A stretch of DNA of 64,000 nucleotides. Source: Mesodorylaimus sp. YZB2_4 (Eukaryota > Nematoda > Enoplea > Dorylaimida > Dorylaimidae). The notes below the pieces were generated by a model that worked only from the letters and a program-made list of their open reading frames with translations, was not told where the DNA came from and did no database searches. The DNA lies in NCBI GenBank assembly GCA_030248295.1, contig JASANH010000770.1, positions 434,001 to 498,000 on the forward strand, in the 5' to 3' direction. Below, piece by piece: positions 47,436 through 58,249 of the stretch. Both the position numbers and the translations under genes were made by a program. Position 1 is the stretch's first letter; each line of letters starts with the position of its first letter.

Positions 47436-47739
47436 CAAGACCTGGCAAGGCAAAACCTCCAGCTGGAGCAAGGCGAGTGTACAAGGACTACAGTATACAG
47501 GTGGATGAAACGTCGACTGGTTGACGTTTCCTGACTAGTTGGGATCAATAATTATCCCCCCCCCCCCCCCCCGTTACACTGGGCAAGGCCTGTGAACAAA
47601 TGTCCTATTTCACGTTGACGTCGACACCTAATTGATGACAAAAGAGTGAAATCCAAGTTTGTAGCTTTTTTCTTAATGTTTTGGGCGCCGCCCCAGTTCC
47701 CCACGCTTCCAACCCGTTTCGCCGCTAGCGCCGGCAATC

Positions 47740-48092
47740 ATGATATGATAAGCACGGCCTTGAGGTGACCAGCTCTCACGGCAGCGTGTCTCCACTAGGA
47801 GCACATACACGCGAGGGCGTCCTGGACAAAACACCGACTTCCTCGGACGATGGCGGGTGTGCTTTAAACCCTGTCGGTGTTCGACAGCTGACTGTCAACT
47901 CGTTTGGCTTCCGTCTCTCCACTCGGAGCACCTCGACGGTACCCGCTGAGTCACCCACAGCCTAGCGTGCAGGGTCAGTGGGTGTCAGTCGAAAACCGAC
48001 CTCTATCACCGGGAATCGAACCCGGGATGAGTCCAGCCACTCCCAAGGAATACGGAGAGACGAATGCCAAACCGCTGCGCCACCGCGGCTGA
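47740..48092 (-). mobile_element. Full-length tRNA-headed SINE, family S3 (minus)
   Basis: Read on the minus strand: the head is GCCGCGGTGGCGCAGCGGTT (box A region) and ends CCCGGGTTCGATTCCCGG (box B and T-arm), about 85 nt. A long variable region suggests a Ser/Leu-type tRNA ancestor. The body contains GTGCTCCGAGTGGAGAGACGG, a related GTGCTCCTAGTGGAGACACG, and the 3' end GAGAGCTGGTCACCTCAAGG...CTTATCAT. The 3' end is shared with 32938-33320, 40185-40330 and 55024-55390. Confidence 0.8.
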
Positions 48093-48508
48093 TCTGAGTT
48101 TCGCGTTTCTTTTTTTACCTTATACTCTATATTGTAAAAATCATGGGTCGTTCAGGTTTGAGAATGACCAGCCCACAACCACGCCAAACTCCATATTCTC
48201 CCTATATGCCTGGCGCGAACACATATGTAGAGTGCGGTAACCGTGACCAAGGCCGAAATCAATTATCAGAATAGAGCTCGTCTATTTCTCTGGCGACTGC
48301 GCAGTCTGGGTACGATCGGCAAATTAGTGCGAGCTGTTGGTCTCTAGGGGTTATTTTACGGTCCAAGCAGACCTGCAATAGCAAAGAGTAAGTAATTAGA
48401 AAGAGTCCTGCCGGATCGAGCCACACTTTTCGTTGCTTTATGCCAAGACGAGAAGATTCTGTGTCCAGATTAGTTTTGAACGGTCCTCAGAGGTAGCAGA
48501 ATTTCGAG

Positions 48509-50380
48509 ATGCAAATCCTTGAAAAGTCGGTAGCGTTATTTTTATCCAGTTTACTCATTTTTCCAGGTAGATACTTTCATCTATTTTTGCAGACATGAGC
48601 CCATCTGTCAAATTTTTAATTTCACAGGTTGCACATCAGCAGCAGATACCACGACGGCCCAGTGTCCTTTCGTTTGCCTTCCTGGCTGGACCACTCTGCC
48701 GACTTCTGGAACCAACAACTGCTATCTATTCCCCTCAATTCCAATACCCACCAAAGGAGCTTGGGAATGGCAAAGCTATTGCCGGTCGTTATATCCAACA
48801 TCAAATCTGGTTGTTGTGAGCACTGAAATAGAATTCATAGCAATCTTGCTTCACATCATGTAAGTAGGGCATAACTTACCGGGGTCGTGGCCTAGCGGGT
48901 AGGTGTCTGCCTCTCACGCTGGGTGCGCACTAAGAGGGGAGGGTTCGACTCCCGCCTCGGTACAAAATAATTGTCAAACATGTGTTCTTAAGCCCTCGAG
49001 TGCGCTGTACAGTGCTTGGCTATGGATAAAGTATGACATGACTTCGAGGGCCTGATGGTCTTCACTATATACGTAGGTTTAGGTGGACCGTTTCGCTGTT
49101 GTCCTCAAGATGCGCTGGCGCTTTGCTACTTGCAGCATTCGATTATTCAGTAGCTGCCTGTTTGTGCTGAATGGTTACTCGCAAGACTGGCGCAAAGATT
49201 GAGTTGCATGCTGTATGCGAGTCGGTAAAGACATTTTCTGCAAAAGAGTGGGAAGGCAAATACCCTTCAGGGACCAGTTTCAACCCTAGGTCCGTGGCCA
49301 GTGGATGCATAGGTGTTGCCCACCGCCGCGAGGCGCTATTTGCAGTGGAAATTATTATGCTTTTGGAATGTTGGCTATATCAACGATAAGTGGGTTATGA
49401 CAAATCCGATGCCCGCTTGAGGCAACCTGTCCGCTGGATCTTTCTGCGCTCATCAAATTCGTTTTTGGCTCGTCCTCACACAAGTAGCCGCGGGAAAGGT
49501 CTTCCTTCCCAGCGGGCTAGCCACGTGACATTTTCCCAATATTATTACCAGTCTAATCCCAAACACTTTTACCATAGGCAATACGTGAAACCATATATGG
49601 ACGGCTCATTCTACATTTACGAAGGGGCTTATTACGAGGATGGAGGTTGGAAGACCGTCACAGGGGAGCCCTTCTATAGCGGGCCACACTTGCTCGTCGA
49701 TCCCCTTGACCCACCGACAAATGGAACGTGCATCTACTGGGATCCAAAGGATCTGAAAAAGGCAATGGAATGGTCATATAGGCCGTGCAGCGACAATAAG
49801 GGAACATCAGCATGCGAAATGCCACCTTTAGGTGAGTTAGAGTTCCCTTACAGATTAGTACTGCTGCAGATGCAACAAGCACATTTACAAACTAAACGAT
49901 GGACATCCCGTTTACGCAGCCAAACGATTCCCCCTTTAAAAAAAAAAACAAAACAACCGAATTTCAAAACCGTAGACCTCCGACCGCTCTGACTTCTAAT
50001 TCCATGTCTATTTCAGTTGATTGCTCCGCAACTGTCACAACTGCTGGGCCATATCAAGGACCAAGTGAGTAAAAGAACGGAAGTGTTTTGTTCCTCAGTC
50101 ATATTTTAGCTTTTTAGCTTGCAATACTAGAAGAATGGCTGATTTTGCAATGCAGCAACAGCGAGGATATATTGCTCTGCAGGAGCTGCTGCTATTGACG
50201 GGAATGGACGAAATTTCATGCGGTGCGGCTTGCATATACTATCAGGGATGTTTCAGTTTCGACATATCCGACACTGGCGATTGCAGGCTGATTGGTGATA
50301 ACAACTTGTTCAATTGTGGCAGCCATTTTGAACCTGATGATACGTTCAGACATTTTGATCTGATCGCCATGCCATCTTAG
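48509..50380 (+). CDS. Secreted C-type lectin domain plus PAN/apple-like protein
   Basis: Five exons, 48509-48566, 48628-48859, 49578-49831, 50017-50064 and 50118-50380, join with matching phases (1,2,1,1) to give 284 residues. Exon 1 is a signal peptide (MQILEKSVALFLSSLLIF). Exons 2-3 form a C-type lectin domain: NNCYLF, AWEWQSYCRSLYP, NLVVVSTEIEF, then GGWKTVTGEPF, NGTCIYW, AMEWSYRPC and a closing ACEMPP. No EPN or WND calcium/sugar motif is seen, so carbohydrate binding is doubtful. Exon 5 adds a Cys-rich PAN/apple-like domain (SCGAACIYYQGCFSFDI, GDCRLI). Nematode CLEC proteins are secreted, often intestinal and immune-responsive; that role is inferred. Intron 2 carries an S2 SINE. Confidence 0.78.
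48880..49065 (+). mobile_element. tRNA-derived SINE, family S2, in lectin intron 2
   Basis: Head GGTCGTGGCCTAGCGGGTAG (box A) and GGGTTCGACTCCCGCC (box B). Body ACATGTGTTCTTAAGCCCTC and GTGCTTGGCTATGGATAAAG. Starts about 20 nt after the 5' splice site. Confidence 0.88.
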
Positions 50381-53000
50381 AATAGTTCCTACCTCAACCC
50401 CTGTATTGATCATGAGTTCATTGCAGTAGCGTAAACCCGCTTGTTACCCAACTCGTTAGCTTGTGGCCATGCATTGTTGGATTTTAAAAACCTTTTTCGA
50501 GATCAAACAATCGGAGCGTTACAGATGCTAATATGCAGTGAATTGTGTTTGCTTTGAAAGAACTGGACAATTTGTCATTACTGCTCTCCGCATAAATGTT
50601 TATGCAGCTCGTAGTGATCACTTATTGTGTGTATTTCAATTTCTAGAACATGACTGCGTTTTTGGCGAAGGGTATTAGAAGTCGCTTAGAGCTTCAGACG
50701 AACTCTTAAAGATGCCAAACTAGGTCTTCATGCCGTAGCCATGGTTCCCGTGGCCTACTTTCGAGACAACTGATTATCCAACCGAAACCTTATGGTCCCA
50801 CGTTTTCCGATCTCTGGGGCTTCAATATTGGCTGGAAGAACCGATGAATGCAATATGCTGAATGGTACTGAGGGTCTCTTGAGCAGACCTAGGCAATCGT
50901 AAGACGGCTTACGAGAGGTCACTTTTACATCTGCGTCATAAGCTTCTAATGTCACTGTACATGGCCATTGTCTGGGTACTGTACATCACATTCGCGTCAA
51001 ATAGGTCTTTGCTCTCTGACAGAGCAGCTGCTACATTTATGCGTACTACGACTGGCAGAGTCGCGGTGTGCAATTGCACATGCAGTGCCTATACTGTGTG
51101 TACATAAATTGTACAGTAGGTATGTCTAATACAAATAAAGCATGGGGTATACACCATTTGTAAAAGTAATTCGAAGTTATAATTATGAGCTATGCGCCCA
51201 AAAAAGGTCATGAACTTGAAGATCGTGGGATGAGGGGCGCCCACTAACTCAGAATATCCTCGGTGTATGTAGAACAACCGCGTATTAAGACGCCGCGCCC
51301 GACGGAGACACGGCGCATACTCCCCTGGAGAAAGGCAGACACCCTTTATTTACCTCCTAACTAGATCGATCTGCATATGTCATAAATATCACCCGTTTAT
51401 CATCCGAGACTGGTCTCGGGCCTGCTAATGTATTTGTCCTACATCGACCCAAGCGATGTCGCTGGCGTTGTACCCTGATAACCGAGTCGACATTGACTTG
51501 CTAGAGCAGGGTGAAAAACCAACACTAATACGTTACACCACCACCTCACCGAAGCAGGATGGGCTTTCACTGCCCATGTAGCGGAACGATTACCAAAGCA
51601 CAAGCAATCCTGACTACCAGAAATCGTTCAAAACATAAATATGACAGGTACATTGCAATCCTACCAACCTAATCAAATTCCAACATCCTGACTTACTAAA
51701 TCTTGAACAATAAAAGTATTCATGCTAAGCGCCCTAAGACACCTTACACTACCACTCAACCGTCTTTTGCGCTCGGCAGTTTCATGATAGTATTCGTGGC
51801 AAGCCTGATAATTTCACGGCTGGAAAACAGGGGGTGGGGTGGGGGGTGGGGCATGACAATGGCCACGTCTGCCGCGATTGATCCAGGTATCCTCAAAGTA
51901 ATCCGAAATTGACTGCGAGAGAAAGCGGTCAGCATTTCAAATGCTTGAACATCTGCGGCTGGAATATATATGTGCAAAAGCAGGAAACATTTTTCGTATG
52001 CTCTTTTCAAGCCGAAAGCTTATGCACGGTGCGAATAGGGATCGAATCAATTCCACTGCCCCAAATGAAAAAGCACCCATGGCTAGATGAATCTGGAAAT
52101 GGATATACAGTCTAGCCTCACACTCTCATTCTGCCTCTTTCCCTGTTCGAGGCAATGGTCACTGGTATTTACGCGCACACATGTCCCTTCGTACACGAAC
52201 CTGAGTATGGAGAGGCAGTTGGGCGCAGATTCGAATTTCGCAGCATTTGCTTCTTCCTAAGTGCGACCAATGGGGCCAGGTGCAAGAGTTAGGGTGCACA
52301 AATGATTTAACTAATCGTAAGGGTACGATTTGCCCTTAAAATATAACAAATTGACTTGAGTGGCTCTTTAAGCTCGTTTACATGGTGATTTAAGACAAAG
52401 TCGTGAATCGAGACTTCAACTTCTTATCACTTTGGACTGCACATCTACAAGCAGCCTCTGATCACTGTCCAAATGTTACAGTGCATGCCTGTACAGTAGA
52501 TGGCAGCTTGGCGACGAAAAATTGACAGTACCTGACCACTGTGCCTGATCTGACCATAAATTGCTATGACTACCACAGCCATCATCGAGCGAGTATTTGC
52601 ACTCCACTATAGGAAGACAGGGTAGACGCTAAAGTCCTCAGAAGAAGGAAGGAGGGACCTACACACGGATCTTTGGATAAAAAAACAAAAATTTGCAGCA
52701 GCGCATATACAGTAAAAGAATTTTCAATCTAGAAAAAATGCACAGAAAGCAATTTACCATGACTGTAGGACTGAAAAGTGGTCATGGACATACAGTGCGG
52801 CGCTGGTACATATCATTTGAAACATCCTATAAGAAGGGTGACTTATTGCAGGCAAGCACTACATGTGACGACTGTTGTCTCACTCAGTACAATAAATCTA
52901 AACGCATGTGTATACTCGTCTTCAAACCCGTTTTCCCACTAACCATACCTACTCGTATAACTTTACATTCTGCTTCGGAACTACTGAAAATCTGTTCCGT
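50381..53000. other. Intergenic with a G-quadruplex motif
   Basis: 51830-51851 reads as four G runs of 4-6 split by single T residues. No gene is supported; short frames at 51703-52115 lack resemblance. Confidence 0.45.
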
Positions 53001-53011
53001 ACATGTCAATT

Positions 53012-55866
53012 TCACTCAGTTTTTCTTTTCCTCGCCGTCGAGCCCCTCTCCTTGGCCAATCTCTCGAATACATCGTGCGCACTTTTTGCTCTGGACGTCT
53101 TTGGTCGATACTGGCTGACTGGACGATAATTGCTACCTCCGTCTCCATCGGCGTAGTCTCGAAATTGCCTTCCGCGAGTGCTGGTGGCTGGGGGTGGTGA
53201 ATATCGTCGATCAAAACGACGTTCGGTAGAACCATAGCCTTGATCAGGGTATTCATCATCGTAACTGCGGCGACGATAATAGACGGGTCTATATTTGCTG
53301 TTTTCCCAATCAGGCATTCTCTGGTCACGCTCGTAATCACGACGATCGTAGCCGTATCGACTGCCGTAACTGCTACGATATCTCTCTGTACGGATGTTAT
53401 TTTCCGAAAAGTTCCGCGGGTCTCGCGGGTCTTGAATGCCTAAACATTTTTCAGAGCCGTGCCTTGTTTTTTTTCAAAGTCTCCGTCTAATGAAGAAGAA
53501 AAGTTGATTTGGTGCAAGCGGCGTTTTTAAAAAAGCGGCAACTTCGAAAACTCCTCAACAAACTAAAATAACCTAAACAGTCCAAAAATTAAAGCGTTTT
53601 CTGCGCTCTTACTTCCTTCGATCCTCTGCACAACCCGATTGGTTTCATCAATATGCGGCAACGAGCCATCCGAATGATATTGACTTATCCTCGTAGCTGC
53701 TCGCTCTTCTTTCATTTGTTGCCTTCGAAGAGCTTTCTCCAAGGAAGCTTGTTGAACAGCGGCTTTAGCTTCGGGATCTTTATCTGGATCATCGAACGGA
53801 TACATTTTTCCCGACGTGGATTCAAAGCCTAATTTTTTCAAGTATATTTCAATACTTTCGTGTGAATCAACGCTCGTTGGATCAACATGGTTGGGACGTT
53901 TCGATGGTGGCTGCCATGTGCGATTTCGATATTTGCCGTATTGAATGTTGTTCTTGAAACGTTCGAACCCTGCCGCAACATATTTCCCACCGTCTTCAAG
54001 TTCCTGCAATTTTGTTCTGGTAATGGCAAAATACAAGAAAATCTGCGGAGATTTTCCTGAAAACTGCCTTACATCTCTGAGAAAAAATAGATATCTTGTT
54101 GCTGCTGCTGCTAAAGAGTGTGAGCTAACGAAACTAAATATGAGACATATCCTGGCTGTGCGAAAAAAAATGTGTATATTTGTTGCACTTAAAGTCAACG
54201 TGCCGAATTCGAGGTGCTTGTAATCGCCTTTTGTAATCAAGCCGACGTCGCTTGCGAGAATGTAAGCTTGCATAAATGTTGCGCTGGAAGTCATTATTTC
54301 AACTTTTTTGAAAACTGGCTTGAGAGATTTTATTAGCAGTTCGTCGTATTTCTCTGCTTTTGTGAGCACCCACAAGTCGAAAAAATTGGGACATCCAATT
54401 ATCGCACATTATTTTTTTGATATGGTACATCATTGAGCAGTCTGCTTATTATCGTGTTTATCACATGTTATCATGTTAGGAAAAAAGCAAACATATATCT
54501 ATAATATATAGGTCGACACGCTCGTGTTGTCGTCGTCAAATTATCACACAGAGCCGCGGTGGCTCATACAGAATGCTACCCCACTGTTAAGGTTTTCAGG
54601 GATTGAGTGAGACATGTCTCTCTCAAATTGTAGACCGTGACAAACGGAGCTGCTGAAAAAATTTTGACGGCCAGACGAGGTTCTGGTCAAGAGCGGTAAG
54701 TGGTAAAAATGACTGGTCAATTTTAAGTTTTTTTTCATAATTTTAAGATCTCTTCACGCAGGCTGCCTAAAGTCGCATGTTGCGACTGGACAGAAAAGTT
54801 TAAGCACACAATTTAGGCAGCCTGCGTGAAGATATCTTGAAATAATGAAAAAAATCTAAAATTGACCTCTCACTTTGACCCTGCCTTTCTTGCCCAGAAC
54901 CTCGCCAAACCGCCAAAATTATTTCAGCGTTTTCCACAGTCTACAGTTTAAGACGTGTCTCAATCCTAGGAAAACGTCAATAGGGTTGCATTCCTCGTTA
55001 TTTGGTTGAGGCATTTGTTTCGCATTGCTACAGCAAGCAAACCTGACTGGGAGGCCGCAGTTCTGTTCCAGCTGAGGACGGCAGTTTCGGGAGGCCGTTC
55101 TCAGAGTGGGAACTGGTCTTTGATTTAGTAAGTCCGTCGGTGGCCTTGCATTGGTTGTGGGCGACTTACACCATACTGTCAAGTGGCGGACGCCAAACGA
55201 CTAGAGAATCAGGAAACTGGTTCTCGAACACCAGTCGGGAACCCTCCGGCCCAGTATCGTCCTGGGACGCTGGTGCTGGCACAGGATGCCCTCGTGTGCA
55301 GGTGCTCCTAGTGGAGACACTCACAGGGAAGCTACAGTGAGAGCTGGTCACCTCACGGCCTTGCTTATCATATCATGACTGCCCAGTGGGGAACTGGGGC
55401 GGCACGAGGCCCAACCCACAAAATTCTTATTAAAAAAAACCAAACTTTTGCCTACTTATCCTGTTCTACAGTCCCTCAACTCTGTGCTTATTCGTACTTA
55501 CATACTCCTACAGCTCTAGCTTACCTGGAATTCCGTCACTTCATCTCCGTCCGTGTCGTACAGTCGCTGAACAACATTTGGTGAATTGATCTTTTTAGTG
55601 ATCATATCCAATAACATCAGCCAATGTTTGAATTCCCGCCTCGTCACATAAACTTCAGTGCCAGGATCGAATTGATCACCATTTTTGAACACTTTTATCC
55701 GAATCGTTCGATAATCGGTGTCCACAGCCGCCGTGCTCGACCCGGAGGCTTTGTTACTATATTTGGAAGTAAGTGGTCTGGTGACCTTCTCATTTTGCCT
55801 CGACGTATACGACCTCGGTATCATCGATCGGGTAGTGTTCTCTAACTGTTGATTTTCGTAGCTCAT
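53012..55866 (-). CDS. Doublecortin-domain microtubule-associated protein
   Basis: Exons 55866-55525, 54003-53613 and 53439-53012 join in phases 0 and 1 to give 386 residues. A Ser/Thr/Arg-rich leader precedes one doublecortin domain (about 52-130): IRIKVFKNGDQFDPG, FKHWLMLLDMITKKI, VQRLYDTDGDEV, then across the first junction ELEDGGKYVAAGFERF, the usual DCX end. Exon 2 continues with basic RTWQPPSKRP and a Lys/Arg/Glu helix (KALRRQQMKEERA). Exon 3 is an Arg/Tyr-rich low-complexity tail (RYGYDRRDYERDQ). DCX domains bind microtubules; a single copy plus basic tail resembles DCDC-type ciliary or axonal proteins. An in-frame Met at 55998 could extend the N terminus. Intron 1 (1.5 kb) holds a foldback element and an S3 SINE. 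Plus-strand frame 52693-53118 is antisense noise. Confidence 0.85.
54571..54993. repeat. Long imperfect foldback (inverted repeat) element
   Basis: Two arms of roughly 190-200 bp align over their whole length when one is reversed. Matched landmarks include GAATGCTACCC/GAATGCAACCC, GTTTTC then GGATTGAG, GTAGACYGTG, GCGAGGTTCTGG-like, GGTCAATTTTA and the best-kept TCTTCACGCAGGCTGCCTAA. A small GTCGCATGTTGCGAC hairpin sits in the centre. It resembles a foldback MITE inside intron 1 of the doublecortin gene. Confidence 0.75.
55024..55390 (+). mobile_element. SINE-like repeat, family S3, in doublecortin intron 1
   Basis: About 365 bp matching 32938-33320 block by block, ending GAGAGCTGGTCACCTCACGG then CTTGCTTATCATATCATGAC. 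It is antisense to the host gene. The tRNA head present at 48092 is replaced here by a different 5' part. Confidence 0.78.
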
Positions 55867-56049
55867 TTCGTAGCAAATGGGAGCAGGGAAAAATGATTTT
55901 AAGTGGACTAACGTGATGTTCACGGTACATTGGAAAAAGGTGCAATGAGAGAAAGCGCTTGAGTCGGTCGAACCAGACGGAGCTTGGTTCTCTAGCAACC
56001 AGACCTAACATTTGAAGATGAACGGTAATTGATTTGGTAGAGCTCATAC

Positions 56050-56600
56050 ATAACAGACGTCAGAAGCAAGGGCTTACAAAAATGTGTTTTCCCTTGTTGC
56101 TAGACAGTGGTCGTAAAAAGGAAGACGCCTTTTAGACCATATCGAAATTTTACACTGGCAGCTCGACGTGCGGATAGAAACGGGTGTGTGAAAAAGTAGA
56201 CCACTCGCCAAGCATGAGATTCTCCAAAAAGCCCGCGATGAGCCTGTTTTGACTTGCATGCTGGCCAAGTTTGATTTTGCTCTTTCTCTTGAACACTACA
56301 CACGGGGGCAAATTCTTCACAAATACTAACATTCTTTTTATGGAAACTTGATATTTCGGTTCTTAGAAGTTGTAGGAGACTTTGGCTCCGTGGCTTTTTA
56401 GACAGGACAGTCGAGAAAAGGAAGAATTATTGAAAATTCCCAGACTGACTTGTAAGGCCTAAGTTGAACACTAATGATGAGGCACATTGAAAGTGGCGGG
56501 TCGAAAGGGCTTTGGCATGCCAACGTGACTTGTAACTATCTACCCTCAAGTGCATTTTTGGTACCCACCTACTCAACAGTATCTTTCTTTGAATCGGAGT
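56050..56600. other. Intergenic upstream of the doublecortin gene
   Basis: Overlapping minus-strand frames at 56074-56332 lack family resemblance. No promoter motif is convincing. Confidence 0.4.
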
Positions 56601-56602
56601 TG

Positions 56603-56780
56603 TAACGAGTCCTGGTAGGCGTAAGAGGGAGGTGACCGATCAAAGTCAGCGGGACAAAAACTCCGACTGGAGGAGGTAAGTCTCACGGCTGAAACGTCAG
56701 CCCGGGTGGGTGACGTCTTCCAGCCAGGGGAGTATCGATTGCTCTCCCCCACTCGCCATGGCCAACCAGGCACGAGAGCT
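56603..56780 (+). repeat. Dispersed repeat C, copy 3
   Basis: Matches 10002-10200: GGTAGGCGTAAGAGGGAGG, GGGACAAAAACTCCGACT, GGCTGAAACGTC, CCAGCCAGGGGAGTATCGAT and CCACTCGCCATGGCC. Confidence 0.8.
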
Positions 56781-57700
56781 GCACACTGTGCCACACCTGC
56801 AGATGGCAGCTGCGCAATGACGCTTTAGTGTCCATTTCTTTGTGTTCCCAGCAGCAGGACATGGAGGAAGGAAAAACTCTGCCCTTTTGTGAGGAATTGT
56901 GACCGCAAAGCCCTGTGCCCCCCCCCCCCCCCAATCATCATGCCGTATCCACCAAGTGTATACTGCAGGAGTGCCTTGAAGCATAAAAACCAAAAAGATT
57001 CAGCCAGACGTCAAAGCCGCAGAGAAATCAGATTCGGGTGCATGAGCAATCATACGAATTCTTAAGACTACGAATTCCTGACTAAGCATTGTGCAGACAT
57101 ACTGTATTTAGGGAATAAAACGTGAAGATGTCCATCATATTTTCAACGAGTGCCATAGAGTGTCAGAGCTTTGGAACAAGGCTGATCAAGGAAGTGAATT
57201 TTTGTATCTTTCTGCAGGATGAAAAAAAGGTGTTTCGAGCGGCAGAACTGGGAAAAAGAAAATACGGAAAGTGGTAAATTTGAATATACAAATTAGCACA
57301 AAGATGCATCTGGTATGCCAGATGCAGCTTAAATGTCTGGCATGTCCGCCAGATGTATTCAGTCTGGTCGAACCGCAACGCCTTACCTATTTCCATCTCT
57401 ATTTTACTCTTGCCGAAGCTCATAAATGTACACTCAAAATCTCGCTCGCAAATAATCTTTCATTTTCCTTTTCCGCCTTGGTGCTAAACTGTAGGGTTTG
57501 TCAGGCCTGGCACCCAGCATTCCACAGCAATATTTGCGCGTGGCGTTCACTGTGCAGAACTTTAAAGCGAAGGTGACTTTGAAGGTGATGAAATCGGGGA
57601 TGAGGAAAACAATTTGAATAATCGGGCTGCAGTTTGGCCAACAAATCAGAGAACACCGCTAGAAAGTGGCTCAGTGGTGCGCCTCGCCTGCCAATTCGGC

Positions 57701-57945
57701 GTGAGAGGCAGACGCCTAACCTACCAGCCTCGTGCCCTCGTGGCCTGGTGGGAAACCCAACACCAAAAAAAAAAAAAAAAACAAACCAACCAACAAACAC
57801 CAAACCACTTAGGCGTCTGCCTCTCACGCCGCGCGCAGTTACGGGCGAGTGTTCGACTCGCGGGCCGGTGAATCATTTCGTGTAAAATGTGTCCCTTCAC
57901 CCTCGAGTGCGCATAAGCGTTTGGTGATGTGGTAAAACATGAACA
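57701..57945 (+). mobile_element. S1 SINE with split head and inverted end
   Basis: From 57809 the sequence is an intact S1 SINE (TTAGGCGTCTGCCTCTCACG, GTGTTCGACTCGCGG, TGTGTCCCTTCACCC). Its first part, CCTCGTGGCCTGGTG, is displaced to 57736 by an insertion of about 57 bp rich in AAAC/CAAC. A 19-bp inverted copy of the head start (57701-57719) lies further left. Confidence 0.75.
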
Positions 57946-58099
57946 TGAACATTCGGCAATCCCGGGATCGAGCCTCGCCGTCCAATTTCTTCTCTGCGAG
58001 TTGGAAAGCAGAGTCATGCGCACTATCAGCCACCGTCAAGACAACTCGAAAGCATAAAAAAGCAAGTAGATGAATGACGAGTAGTGTTAGAAATGACCG

Positions 58100-58248
58100 A
58101 GGTCAGAATTCTGTCAAAACCCCCGATTGACCGACCCTTGGTCAAAGTCAGGGTCAAGGTCAGAAAGTTTTTCGGGGTCTGGTCAAGGTCAAGGTCAGGT
58201 CAGAAAATTTTTTGAGAGGTCGGTCAAGGTCAGGGCCAGGTCAGAATT
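58100..58248. repeat. AGGTCA-rich block 1
   Basis: At least seven AGGTCA hexamers, several as TCAAGGTCA, plus further GGTCA pieces, interleaved with T-runs. The GGTCGGTCAAGGTCAGGG part recurs at 59971-60006. Confidence 0.8.
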
Positions 58249-58249
58249 T

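Noticed and set aside
47122..47484. 120-codon minus-strand frame
   Set aside because: Produced by repeat D and its GAGGTC run; the other copy does not preserve it.
52693..53118. 141-codon plus-strand frame
   Set aside because: Overlaps the antisense of doublecortin exon 3, whose Arg codons produce open antisense frames.
58100..58248. Enhancer call for the AGGTCA cluster
   Set aside because: The unit recurs at 59.96 kb as a dispersed repeat, so a regulatory call is not supported; kept only as a finding.
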